From positions 1 to 64,000 of the forward strand of contig CAJUQO010000003.1 of NCBI GenBank assembly GCA_910588295.1: 64,000 nucleotides of DNA, given 5' to 3'. The notes beneath the pieces are model-generated. The model was not told the origin of the DNA, made no database searches, and saw only the letters and a list, made by a program, of their open reading frames with translations. The position numbers and the translations under genes are program-made. Within the stretch, counting starts at the first letter, position 1. Every line of letters starts with the position of its first letter. The DNA comes from an uncultured Lachnospiraceae bacterium. GTDB lineage: Bacteria > Bacillota > Clostridia > Lachnospirales > Lachnospiraceae. This document shows, piece after piece, positions 26,259-34,427 of the stretch.

Positions 26259-26720
26259 TATCCCACTATTTCCGGAATATGAAATCAAGGATGGCAGCGC
26301 GGTAGCAGAGGGATTGACCGTCAATGAAATGAAAGCTGTTATCTTGTGGATTAAGGGAATTGGTGAAAAGAGAGCGTCGGACATCACGGCAGCACTTTCT
26401 CGGGCCTCGGAGAACAAAGGAAAGGCGAGAAGGGAGAATCACGAGAGCTGAAATTATGTTCCCCCCCGAAATGAGTATTCCGGCAAAGTCGCGGTTGAAG
26501 ATTGAGAAAAATTTGTTATAATATTGACAGAGGAGATACTTCACTAATTTATCCGCCATTGACTATAATCAAAATATCCAGTCTTTTCGTGATTCGCCCT
26601 CCGCATTCTTGAATAAAAAAACATTTACGATAGGTGGGCAGACGATTTGCATCGGTACTTCATGTCAAGTGTACAAGAGCTCAAATTGACGGCGTCCGTC
26701 CGGAAGAGCAGTATGAAATT

Positions 26721-26748
26721 TTGCTCCAAGCGAAGAATGTGCTATAAT
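26721..26748 (+). promoter_or_regulatory. Promoter of candidate small RNA
   Basis: TTGCTC at 26721-26726 and a perfect TATAAT at 26743-26748 lie 16 bp apart, in a gene-free stretch (26260-26987). Confidence 0.6.
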
Positions 26749-26754
26749 ACAGAC

Positions 26755-26842
26755 GGAAAATATTGACTTTTCCGTTCAAACCTGTTATTGTAATCGGCAG
26801 AAAAGCGGTGTAGGGAAGGCATCCCCGCACCGCTCGTTTTGT
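26755..26842 (+). ncRNA. Candidate small RNA or leader with intrinsic terminator
   Basis: Directly after a promoter-like pair the RNA would begin with an 8-bp hairpin (ACGGAAAA 26753-26760 with TTTTCCGT 26768-26775). A short single-stranded region follows. It ends in AGCGGTG (26804-26810) paired with CACCGCT (26828-26834), with inner GGGA/TCCC pairs, and TTTT at 26837-26840. No start codon with a ribosome binding site is inside. It matches no RNA family known to me. It could instead be a 5' attenuator of the signalling gene at 27036. Confidence 0.4.
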
Positions 26843-26913
26843 CCGGATGTGGGAATGGTTATTTTGCGTTACAGTGTTCATGCATCAGGCGACAGATTTT
26901 CCGTATTGTTATG

Positions 26914-26942
26914 TTGCTGTTTTTGATAAAGTATGTTATATT
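26914..26942 (+). promoter_or_regulatory. Promoter of the REC/HD-GYP/GGDEF gene
   Basis: TTGCTG (26914-26919) and TATATT (26937-26942) with 17-bp spacing lie 94 bp before the chosen start codon. Confidence 0.55.
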
Positions 26943-27035
26943 TGTAATTGTTTATCCAATTTAATCGAGGGATGAACAATTGGCTATATGTATGTATATT
27001 GCGGCAAAGAATGCTGCTGTAATGAGGTGATTGGC

Positions 27036-29135
27036 ATGAGTGCAAGCGGTGAGAGCAGACAGAGAATATTGATAGCCGATGATTCGGAAATGAATCGGTC
27101 TATTCTGGCGGATATGCTGGAGGATGATTATGATCTCTGCGAGGCGGAAAACGGCGTTGAGGCGGTGGCGGTCCTGGAACGTGAGGGAGTGAGTATTTCC
27201 CTGGTGCTTTTGGACATTGTGATGCCGGAGATGGATGGATTTGGCGTCCTGGAAGTTATGAATAAATACCAGTGGATCAATGATATTCCCGTGATCCTGA
27301 TCTCGGCAGAAAATTCAAGGGGATTTGTGGAACGGGCCTATGATCTGGGAATCACGGATTATATCAGCCGTCCATTTGACGCGGCGATCGTCCGCCGCCG
27401 CGTTGTCAATACTCTCATGCTCTATGCGAAACAGAAAAAGCTGGTCGGCATGGTGGCGGATCAGATCATTGAGAAGGAAAAAACGAATAACCTGATGGTT
27501 TCTATCCTGAGTAATATTGTTGAGTTCAGGAATGGAGAGAGCGGGCTGCATGTGACTCATGTCCGTGTGATTACGGAGATGGTGCTGAAACATCTGATGC
27601 AGATGACGGATAAATACAAATTATCACATTCAGAGATTATGCTGATAGCTACGGCGTCGGCCCTGCATGATATAGGTAAGATCGCGATCCCCGAGGAAGT
27701 GTTAAACAAACCGGGCAGACTTACCGACGAGGAATTTATCCAGATGAAGAAACATTCGGAGATCGGCGCGTCTATGCTGGAGGATCTTCCCTTCGAGCAG
27801 GATGAGCCTCTGGTTCGGATTGCCCATGATATCTGTCGGTGGCATCACGAGCGGTATGACGGACGTGGGTATCCCGATGGGCTGAAAGGGGATGAGATCC
27901 CGATCTCCGCCCAGGCGGTGGCCCTGGCCGACGTATATGATGCACTGACCAGCGAGCGGGTGTACAAAAAGGCGTTTCCCCATGAGAAAGCCATTCAGAT
28001 GATCGTGAACGGGGAGTGCGGAACCTTTAATCCATTACTTATGCAGTGTCTGAGCGAGATTGCGGATGATCTGCTCAGAGAAAAGGATGCGGATCCCCAT
28101 GGGAACCGGGGGGAACAGGAAATGCGAAACGTGACTGCCGAAATGCTGCACCATGAGGAGTTATCCGTCTCGGAGCGGACGCTGCGCCTTTTGGAGCACG
28201 AGCGGACAAAATACCGTTTCTTTGCGTCCATGTCCCAGGAGATTCAGTTTGAGTATAAATTGACGCCCCCTATGGTGACAATATCCGACTGGGGAGCTGA
28301 AAGGCTCGGTCTTAAAGAGATCACCATGGATCCATTACACGATCCGGCTATACTTACTTTCTTTGGCGAGGAGGGCATAGCGGGTCTGGAGGAGAAGGTT
28401 CGGGAGAGCAGCCCGGAATCACCGGTCGTCCAGTATGACTGTGAGCTTACAGTCAGAGGGCAAAAGAGGTGGAACAGGATCATCTGCCGCGCCTTGTGGG
28501 AGTCGGAGGAGCCCCCTAAAATGGCCGGTGTTATCGGAAAACTGGTGGATGTTCATGATACTCACACCCGTTTCGCGGAACTGGAGCAGCTGGCCTTCCA
28601 TGATCCTCTGACCGGACTGCTGAACCGGAATTATGCCAAGACACAGATCACGGATCAGATCGTACATCATCAGGACGTGTCTTATGCGCTGGTGATCATT
28701 GACCTGGACTATTTCAAAGACGCAAATGATCAGTATGGCCATCTCTTCGGCGATAGGGTGCTGCAGTATATGTCGGATAAGCTTCGCAAAAATATCCGGA
28801 GCGGTGATATTGTGGCCAGGGTCGGCGGAGATGAGTTCTTGGCCTTCACCCAGTACGTGTCCGATCCAGAGCTCATGGTGGAGCGGATTTTCCGGTCGTT
28901 AAGCGGCAAATATGAGAATTTTACGATTTCCGTCAGCATGGGTGTTGCCTTGACGGACACCGTGGGTTACGATTATACCAAATTGTTCCATAATGCGGAT
29001 AAGGCCCTGTATGCAGCGAAAAGGGCAGGACGGGGAAGATACTGTTTCTATGATTCTTCTATGCAGGATATGCTGTCCGTCATATCCCCCATTGATAAAC
29101 ATGTGGGGCGCGGCAGGGGATCTGAAAAAGCATAA
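27036..29135 (+). CDS. Response regulator with HD-GYP and GGDEF domains (c-di-GMP turnover)
   Basis: A 699-residue cytosolic protein. A receiver domain (1-125) has acidic pocket D15/D16 and phospho-acceptor D60 in LLDIVMPEMDG. An HD-GYP phosphodiesterase domain (about 165-330) has HDIGK and the full HHERYDGRGYP motif. A PAS-like domain (about 400-500) leads into a GGDEF cyclase domain (about 520-690) with intact GGDEF. An inhibitory RxxD site (RSGD) sits exactly five residues before it. All motifs look active, so the protein may both make and break c-di-GMP. The ATG at 27036 follows GAGGTGA; an in-frame ATG at 26988 would add a Cys-rich run without a ribosome binding site. No partner kinase is adjacent. 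Confidence 0.92.
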   Translation: MSASGESRQRILIADDSEMNRSILADMLEDDYDLCEAENGVEAVAVLEREGVSISLVLLDIVMPEMDGFGVLEVMNKYQWINDIPVILISAENSRGFVERAYDLGITDYISRPFDAAIVRRRVVNTLMLYAKQKKLVGMVADQIIEKEKTNNLMVSILSNIVEFRNGESGLHVTHVRVITEMVLKHLMQMTDKYKLSHSEIMLIATASALHDIGKIAIPEEVLNKPGRLTDEEFIQMKKHSEIGASMLEDLPFEQDEPLVRIAHDICRWHHERYDGRGYPDGLKGDEIPISAQAVALADVYDALTSERVYKKAFPHEKAIQMIVNGECGTFNPLLMQCLSEIADDLLREKDADPHGNRGEQEMRNVTAEMLHHEELSVSERTLRLLEHERTKYRFFASMSQEIQFEYKLTPPMVTISDWGAERLGLKEITMDPLHDPAILTFFGEEGIAGLEEKVRESSPESPVVQYDCELTVRGQKRWNRIICRALWESEEPPKMAGVIGKLVDVHDTHTRFAELEQLAFHDPLTGLLNRNYAKTQITDQIVHHQDVSYALVIIDLDYFKDANDQYGHLFGDRVLQYMSDKLRKNIRSGDIVARVGGDEFLAFTQYVSDPELMVERIFRSLSGKYENFTISVSMGVALTDTVGYDYTKLFHNADKALYAAKRAGRGRYCFYDSSMQDMLSVISPIDKHVGRGRGSEKA

Positions 29136-29269
29136 CTGCAGTTTGGCTCGGGATTATGCCCGCAGCAAAGATCGCAATAGGAAAGCGGATGATTTTACGC
29201 TTGGATATGAGCGGGAGTGTGAGGTTGCTGCGCATTGTTTTGGAGATTGTATGTTATTTCAGATTTTTC

Positions 29270-29298
29270 TTGACAAGTACAGGGGAAAGTGGTAGAGT
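29270..29298 (+). promoter_or_regulatory. Promoter of the infC operon
   Basis: A consensus TTGACA (29270-29275) and TAGAGT (29293-29298) lie 17 bp apart. They lie about 135 bp past the previous stop codon. Confidence 0.75.
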
Positions 29299-29480
29299 TA
29301 GCAAGTGTAAAAAAGAAAGAAGAGTATCCACTCTCACCTTAGCACGAGACAGTGACTATGGTTAATATGTATGAGCCGGTTCAGGCGTAGTTTCCCGTTG
29401 TTACATATCGGGAGGGTTCTGCTGGTAATAGGTTCTGTAAACATGAAAGTGGATAGTCTGGCTATCTGCTTTTATTTTTA
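29299..29480 (+). promoter_or_regulatory. L20-type leader of the infC-rpmI-rplT operon
   Basis: A roughly 190-nt leader precedes infC. It contains a CCACTCTCACCTTAGCAC segment I associate with Firmicute ribosomal protein L20 leaders. It ends in a terminator-like stem: GATAG (29452-29456) with CTATC (29462-29466), extended outward to about 29444 and 29474, and a TTTTATTTTT tail. In B. subtilis, L20 binding to this leader causes premature termination; the same autoregulation is likely here. Confidence 0.75.
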
Positions 29481-29497
29481 TCAGGAGGTACACAGCC

Positions 29498-30004
29498 ATC
29501 AGCAATTTAATGATTAACGAACAGATCAGGGACAGAGAAGTGCGCGTTGTGAGCGCGACGGGAGAGCAGCTGGGGATTATGTCTTCCAGAGATGCTTTTA
29601 AGCTTGCCCAGGAGGCCGGCCTGGATCTGGTAAAGATTGCACCCACAGCGAGACCGCCCGTATGCAAGATCATTGATTACGGGAAGTTCCGGTATGAGCA
29701 GGCAAGGAAAGAGAAGGAAGCAAAGAAAAAGCAAAAAACTGTGGAGATCAAGGAGGTTCGGCTGTCTCCGAATATTGATGAAAACGATCTGAACACTAAG
29801 GCCGGAGCTGCGAGAAAATTTATCACAAAAGGAAATCGTGTCAAGGTGACGCTGCGCTTCCGCGGCCGTGAGATGGCCCATGTGCAGAGCAGCAAGGTGA
29901 TCCTCGATGAATTTGCCAAAAGGCTGGAGGATGTGGCTGTAGTGGAAAAGCCTCCGAAGATGGAAGGCCGGAGCATGACGATGTTTTTAACTGAAAAACG
30001 TTAA
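29498..30004 (+). CDS. infC: Translation initiation factor IF-3
   Basis: A 168-residue factor that binds the 30S subunit and discriminates start codons. The N-domain has RDREVRVVSATGEQLGI and the C-domain has KEVRLSPNIDENDLNTK. A Lys-rich linker around residues 70-85 joins the two domains. The start is taken as ATC at 29498, nine bases after AGGAGG (29483-29488); the first ATG at 29510 is 21 bases away, too far. An AUU-class start is the hallmark of infC and gives IF-3 control over its own translation. Confidence 0.95.
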   Translation: MSNLMINEQIRDREVRVVSATGEQLGIMSSRDAFKLAQEAGLDLVKIAPTARPPVCKIIDYGKFRYEQARKEKEAKKKQKTVEIKEVRLSPNIDENDLNTKAGAARKFITKGNRVKVTLRFRGREMAHVQSSKVILDEFAKRLEDVAVVEKPPKMEGRSMTMFLTEKR

Positions 30005-30038
30005 AATAAAGATAAGACAGAATAAGGAGGAATAAACC

Positions 30039-30236
30039 ATGCCAAAAATGAAAACCAGCAGAGCAGCTGCAAAGCGCTTTAAAGTAACAGGTACAGGTAA
30101 ATTAGTCAGAAACAAAGCGTATAAAAGCCATATCTTAACCAAAAAGAGCCCGAAGAGAAAGAGAAATCTTCGGAAATCTACAGTCATGGATGAGACAAAC
30201 GTAAAGAATATGAAGAAAATCTTACCGTATATGTAA
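30039..30236 (+). CDS. rpmI: 50S ribosomal protein L35
   Basis: A 65-residue, very basic protein starting MPKMKTSRAAAKRFKVTGTG, the standard L35 N-terminus, with the LTKKSPKRKRNLRK core. It contacts 23S rRNA in the large subunit. AAGGAGG precedes the ATG. It sits between infC and rplT in the conserved order. Confidence 0.98.
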   Translation: MPKMKTSRAAAKRFKVTGTGKLVRNKAYKSHILTKKSPKRKRNLRKSTVMDETNVKNMKKILPYM

Positions 30237-30263
30237 GAATGACTATATAGGAGGAATTGAGAA

Positions 30264-30620
30264 ATGGCAAGAATCAAAGGCGGATTAAATGCAAGAAAGA
30301 AACATAACAGAGTATTGAAACTGGCCAAGGGCTATAGAGGAGCCAGATCCAAGCAGTACAGAATTGCCAAACAGTCCGTGATGCGGGCGTTGGCTACTTC
30401 CTATTCAGGCCGTAAGGAAAGAAAACGTCAGTTCAGAAGCCTGTGGATTGCCCGTATCAATGCTGCCGCAAGGCTGAACGGTCTTTCCTACAGTAAGTTC
30501 ATGTATGGATTGAAGCTGGCAGAGGTGGAGCTGAACAGGAAAGTTCTGGCTGATATGGCGGTGAATGATCCGGAAGGGTTTACCACACTGGCAGAGCTGG
30601 CCAAGTCCAAAATTGCGTAA
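30264..30620 (+). CDS. rplT: 50S ribosomal protein L20
   Basis: A 118-residue basic protein needed for early 50S assembly. It begins MARIKGGLNARKKHNRVLKL and has SYSGRKERKRQFRSLWI, as in the family. In Firmicutes it represses its own operon through the leader RNA, which is present here at 29299-29480. AGGAGG lies upstream. It ends the operon before a 20-bp terminator stem. Confidence 0.98.
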   Translation: MARIKGGLNARKKHNRVLKLAKGYRGARSKQYRIAKQSVMRALATSYSGRKERKRQFRSLWIARINAAARLNGLSYSKFMYGLKLAEVELNRKVLADMAVNDPEGFTTLAELAKSKIA

Positions 30621-30627
30621 GGATAAT

Positions 30628-30674
30628 AAAAAATCTCTTATACTTCATGGAAGGTGAAGTATAAGAGATTTTTT
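30628..30674. terminator. Bidirectional terminator between rplT and aroA
   Basis: A perfect 20-bp stem, 30628-30647 with 30655-30674, around TGGAAGG has A6 on one side and T6 on the other. It should stop both rplT and the convergent tyrA-aroA transcript. Confidence 0.95.
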
Positions 30675-30692
30675 GTGGATGTCGGGGACTTT

Positions 30693-31973
30693 TTATGGCT
30701 CGGTGACTTTTTGCAGGTCATCGTAAAACCCGGGATAGGAGATATCCACACATTCCGCCTGAACCACGGCGGTAATACCGTCGGCGGCAAGGGCGGCGAT
30801 GGCGAAGGCCATGGCGATGCGGTGATCCAGATGGCTGTCGATGACGGCGCCGTGGAGGGGATTCCCGCCCCGTATGACCATACCGTCCTCTGTCCCAGTG
30901 ATATCGGCGCCCATGGCGGCCAGGGAGCGTACCATGATGTCAAGACGGTTGGATTCTTTGACTTTTAACTCAGCGGCGTCGCGGATCACGGTCTTCCCCT
31001 CGGCATAGGCCGCCAGCACAGCCAGAATAGGGATCTCGTCGATCAGCGTGGGGATCATGGCGCCCTCAATCACAGTGCCGTGGAGGGAAGAGGAGCGGAT
31101 CAGCAGATCTGCGGTGGGTTCTCCGGCCTGGGTGGAAACATTCAGTTTCCCCACAGAACCGCCCATGGCTTCAATGACCCGCAGGAAACCGTCGCGGGTG
31201 GGATTGACGCCCACATGACGGATCAGCAGCTCCGACCCGGGCACAAGAAGGGCGGCGGCGATAAAGAAAGCGGCGGAAGAAATATCTCCCGGAACGTCCA
31301 CCCGCTGTCCCGTCAGGGAAGGGTCTGGCAGGATTGTGGCTGTGTTGCCCTTGGAGGTCACGGAAGCCCCGAAAGAAGTCAGCATCAGCTCCGTATGATT
31401 TCGCGACAGGGCCGGTTCCGTGACAGATACAGGAGTATCGGCATAGAGCCCGGCCAGCAGCACACAGGATTTGACCTGGGCCGAGGCCACCGGAGAGTGG
31501 TAATGGATGCCTTTTAACGGTCTGCCATGGAGCGTCAGCGGCGCGCAGCCGTTTCCCTGGTCACTGTATATAGCGGCCCCCATTTCTGTCAGCGGTGTGA
31601 TGATCCGATCCATGGGCCGTCTGCATACAGACGCGTCCCCGGTCAGACGGCTGGTAAAAGGCTGCCCGGCCAGTATGCCGGAGATCAGCCGGGTGGTAGT
31701 ACCGCTGTTTCCCGCATTCAAAATACCCTGCGGGGCCGTTAAGCCGTGGAGCCCCTTTCCCTGGATCCTGAGAATGCCCCCCCCATTTTCGATCTCGATT
31801 CCCATTTTCCGAAAACACGAGATTGTAGACAGGCAGTCTGCGCTTTTCAGAAAATGAGACACCTCCGTAGTCCCCTCAGCCAATGCGCCGAACATAACGG
31901 CACGGTGCGAAATGGACTTGTCCCCCGGTATATTGATCTCGCCGCGTACGCGGCGGCATTTAGTGAAATCCAT
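30693..31973 (-). CDS. aroA: 3-phosphoshikimate 1-carboxyvinyltransferase (EPSP synthase)
   Basis: A 426-residue enzyme that joins PEP to shikimate-3-phosphate in chorismate synthesis. It has the phosphate-binding GDKSISHRAVMF at about residue 18, LNAGNSGTTTRLISG, the DGFLRVIEAMGG segment and the C-terminal ELKVKESNRLD and LDHRIAMAFAIAAL motifs. The length is typical. It begins 17 bp after tyrA on the same strand behind GAGGAAAGG, so the pair forms a Tyr-biased aromatic operon. Confidence 0.97.
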   Translation of the reverse strand: MDFTKCRRVRGEINIPGDKSISHRAVMFGALAEGTTEVSHFLKSADCLSTISCFRKMGIEIENGGGILRIQGKGLHGLTAPQGILNAGNSGTTTRLISGILAGQPFTSRLTGDASVCRRPMDRIITPLTEMGAAIYSDQGNGCAPLTLHGRPLKGIHYHSPVASAQVKSCVLLAGLYADTPVSVTEPALSRNHTELMLTSFGASVTSKGNTATILPDPSLTGQRVDVPGDISSAAFFIAAALLVPGSELLIRHVGVNPTRDGFLRVIEAMGGSVGKLNVSTQAGEPTADLLIRSSSLHGTVIEGAMIPTLIDEIPILAVLAAYAEGKTVIRDAAELKVKESNRLDIMVRSLAAMGADITGTEDGMVIRGGNPLHGAVIDSHLDHRIAMAFAIAALAADGITAVVQAECVDISYPGFYDDLQKVTEP

Positions 31974-31990
31974 AATAAGCAGCCTTTCCT

Positions 31991-33091
31991 CTAGTTTTTT
32001 TCGTGAACCGTGTAATTGCGGGAGCGGAGGATCGTCATGGCCTGTCGGCAGGAATCTTCGTCATAGAACTCGATATTCAGTACGCCCTCCTCAAAAGCCC
32101 TGTTGTGTACGATACCGATATTCTTAATGCTGATACCCCGCATGGCCAGCATGATCGTAATCGTCGCGATGCCGCCCGGTTCGTCATAGAGATCACAGTA
32201 AAAGGAATAGCTCTTTTTGATCGGACCGGAAGAAGAATCGCCGAAAGAATTGCGGTAATCCCGCGACTCCTCAAACATCCGGTAAACGCCGGGGCAGCCA
32301 GTTTCGCAGATCATCTCTTTGGCGTCTTTCAGCATATCGATATAGACATCAATGACCCGGGCGATATTATCCTGATTTTCACTGCAGATCTGCTGCCACA
32401 TCTCCGGAGACGAGGAAGCGATACGGGTGATATCTTTAAAGCCGCCCGCGGCGATCATTTTCATATGGGTCTCCGGACCGTCCAGCCGCTGTACCGCATT
32501 GACCAGGGTGGAGGCAATGACGTGGGGCAGATGGGAGATCACGGCGGTAATATAGTCGTGCTCCCCGCAGGAAATAGTGATGGGCAGCCCGCCGATCGAA
32601 GATATCAGGCAGGAGAAAGCGTCGATTTTCTCCTGGGGTACGCCGTTGCCGGGAGTCAGGATGTAGTAAGAATTCTCAAACAGATAATCCGTGGCGTTGG
32701 CATAACCGCTTTTTTCCGAGCCCGCCATGGGATGGCCGCCGATGAACATGGAAGAGAGACCGATGGCATCTATGGCGTCATGGATCGGAGTCTTGACGCT
32801 GCCCACATCGGTCAGGATACAGGCGGGACGCATGTTATCTTTCAGAAATTGGAGGTGTTCGATATTGCTGGAAACCGGAGCGCACATAAAGATATAGTCG
32901 CAGGCGGAAAAGAAGGGATCTTCCTTTTCACAGACTATATCAACGACGCCTTCCTGTTTGGCCGTTTCCACAGTCTCCAGTGTGCGGGAGTAAGCCATGA
33001 TCCGGCAGTTTGGGTGAAATTTTCGGAGAGCCTTGGCGATGGAGCCGCCGATCAGCCCGAGTCCGATGAATCCGACTGTTAAATTTTCCAT
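31991..33091 (-). CDS. tyrA: Prephenate dehydrogenase with C-terminal ACT domain
   Basis: A 366-residue NAD(P)-dependent enzyme that turns prephenate into 4-hydroxyphenylpyruvate for tyrosine. The Rossmann motif VGFIGLGLIGGSIAKAL is at the N-terminus, followed by PVSSNIEHL, TDVGSVKTPI and GGHPMAGSEKSGY. A C-terminal ACT domain (about 295-366, CDLYDEPGGIATITIML) suggests allosteric control by tyrosine. The start at 33091 opens directly on the Rossmann fold but has no clear ribosome binding site; AGAAAGGA lies 40 bp upstream, so a non-ATG start cannot be excluded. Confidence 0.93.
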   Translation of the reverse strand: MENLTVGFIGLGLIGGSIAKALRKFHPNCRIMAYSRTLETVETAKQEGVVDIVCEKEDPFFSACDYIFMCAPVSSNIEHLQFLKDNMRPACILTDVGSVKTPIHDAIDAIGLSSMFIGGHPMAGSEKSGYANATDYLFENSYYILTPGNGVPQEKIDAFSCLISSIGGLPITISCGEHDYITAVISHLPHVIASTLVNAVQRLDGPETHMKMIAAGGFKDITRIASSSPEMWQQICSENQDNIARVIDVYIDMLKDAKEMICETGCPGVYRMFEESRDYRNSFGDSSSGPIKKSYSFYCDLYDEPGGIATITIMLAMRGISIKNIGIVHNRAFEEGVLNIEFYDEDSCRQAMTILRSRNYTVHEKN

Positions 33092-33220
33092 AATTATTGT
33101 TGGTTTCGCCGTGGATGCCGGCGGAATGTAATCCTTTCTGTTACTTTTTATACATAAAATAAGCACGGGGACTATTTTAAGTCATGGATTTTGAAAAGTC
33201 AATGGCAGGAGGAGGTTTTA

Positions 33221-33274
33221 ATGATACAACGTATTAAATTGTTAAAAATCACTAATTTCATAAAATGGAATTAG
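33221..33274 (+). CDS. Candidate 17-residue peptide
   Basis: An ORF encoding MIQRIKLLKITNFIKWN follows a very strong AGGAGGAGG site (33207-33215) at 5-bp spacing. The peptide is cationic and would be amphipathic as a helix. It ends 73 bp before the GH5 gene and may be a leader peptide for it, an independent small peptide, or chance. No clear promoter was found. Confidence 0.3.
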   Translation: MIQRIKLLKITNFIKWN

Positions 33275-33347
33275 GAAAATATAGATATTTGCCGAAAAGT
33301 ATAGTAATATAATTTTGTGGAATGTTTTGTGAAGAGGAGGAAGGCCA

Positions 33348-34346
33348 ATGAACAGGTATCGGAAATGGGTCATGTGCATTTTTATGCTTGTATGCGTTTC
33401 TTTGTCTATTGCTTTCGGCGCCGGTCAGGTACAGGCGGCGAAGCTGCCGAAGCTGAAAGTAAAAGGGACGCAGCTTGTGAATGCCAAAGGGAAAGCGGTA
33501 CAGCTCAAAGGAGTCAGCACCCACGGGCTGTCCTGGTATCCGGAATACGTGAACCAGAAGGCTTTTACATATATGAAAAAAAACTGGAAGATCAATACAG
33601 TGCGTCTGGCCATGTATACCAGTGAATATAACGGCTACTGTGTCGGAAGCGCGGCCAACCGAAAGGCTCTGGAGAAGCGGATCGACCAGGGCGTGCAGTA
33701 TGCCACAAAGGCGGGGATGTATGTGATTATCGACTGGCATATTTTGAGTGACGGAAATCCCCGTACGTATGAGAAGAAGGCGGCGGCTTTCTTTAAAAAG
33801 ATGGCGGCCAGATATAAAAACCACACGAATGTGCTCTACGAAATCTGTAATGAACCAAACGGCGGAACTACATGGGGCACGATCCGTACTTATGCGAAAA
33901 AGGTTATTAGAGCTATCCGTTCAAAAGATAAGGACGCGGTGATTCTGGTCGGTACGCCCACCTGGTCCCAGGACGTGGATCTGGCCGCGGAAAATCCGTT
34001 GAAGGGCTATAAAAATGTGATGTATACGCTGCATTTCTACGCAGGAACCCATGGGGATTACCTGCGGGAAAAAGCCCGGGCGGCGCTTAAAGCCGGGCTT
34101 CCCCTGTTTGTTTCTGAGTTCGGTATTTCCGATGCCTCCGGAAATGGAAGCCTGAACACGAAAGAGGGAAATAAATGGATGGCGTTTCTGAAGAAAAATA
34201 CGATCAGCTATGTGGCCTGGAACCTTTCCAACAAATCGGAGAGTTCGGCTTTGCTGAAATCTTCGGTGAAAAAGACAACGGGCTGGAAGCACAGCGAGCT
34301 TTCTGCCTGGGGAATGTGGTTTGTGAAAAAAACGACAGGAAAATAA
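33348..34346 (+). CDS. Secreted glycoside hydrolase family 5 (endoglucanase-like)
   Basis: A 332-residue enzyme with a signal peptide cleaved near residue 30 (VQA-AK). The GH5 barrel contains NTVRLAMY, VIIDWHIL, the acid/base Glu 169 in EICNEPNG and the nucleophile Glu 257 in FVSEFGIS, with MYTLHFYAG between. It resembles subfamily 2 cellulases, cutting beta-1,4-glucans outside the cell. No carbohydrate-binding, dockerin or sorting motif is present, so it should be freely secreted. GAAGAGGAGGAAGG precedes the ATG. It is monocistronic. Confidence 0.9.
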   Translation: MNRYRKWVMCIFMLVCVSLSIAFGAGQVQAAKLPKLKVKGTQLVNAKGKAVQLKGVSTHGLSWYPEYVNQKAFTYMKKNWKINTVRLAMYTSEYNGYCVGSAANRKALEKRIDQGVQYATKAGMYVIIDWHILSDGNPRTYEKKAAAFFKKMAARYKNHTNVLYEICNEPNGGTTWGTIRTYAKKVIRAIRSKDKDAVILVGTPTWSQDVDLAAENPLKGYKNVMYTLHFYAGTHGDYLREKARAALKAGLPLFVSEFGISDASGNGSLNTKEGNKWMAFLKKNTISYVAWNLSNKSESSALLKSSVKKTTGWKHSELSAWGMWFVKKTTGK

Positions 34347-34361
34347 CGTGTATAGAAAAAT

Positions 34362-34400
34362 GCCCCTGCGGATCAATCATTGTCTGGCAGGGGCGTTTCT
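34362..34400 (+). terminator. Terminator of the GH5 gene
   Basis: GCCCCTGC (34362-34369) pairs with GCAGGGGC (34387-34394), followed by GTTTCTTTT. Confidence 0.85.
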
Positions 34401-34427
34401 TTTGGCGAGAGTTCATGTATGATGTTT

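Noticed and set aside
26224..26451. A 75-residue ORF with a helix-hairpin-helix-like end (ILWIKGIGEKRASDITAAL)
   Set aside because: It has no ribosome binding site and its first codons lie inside the terminator stem at 26228-26251. It may be a gene fragment, but evidence is too thin to list it as a gene.
26988..27035. Cys-rich N-terminal extension of the REC/HD-GYP/GGDEF protein
   Set aside because: No ribosome binding site precedes 26988, while GAGGTGA precedes 27036, just before the receiver domain.
26843..27035. Possible c-di-GMP riboswitch before the c-di-GMP signalling gene
   Set aside because: The conserved GEMM motifs were looked for and not found.
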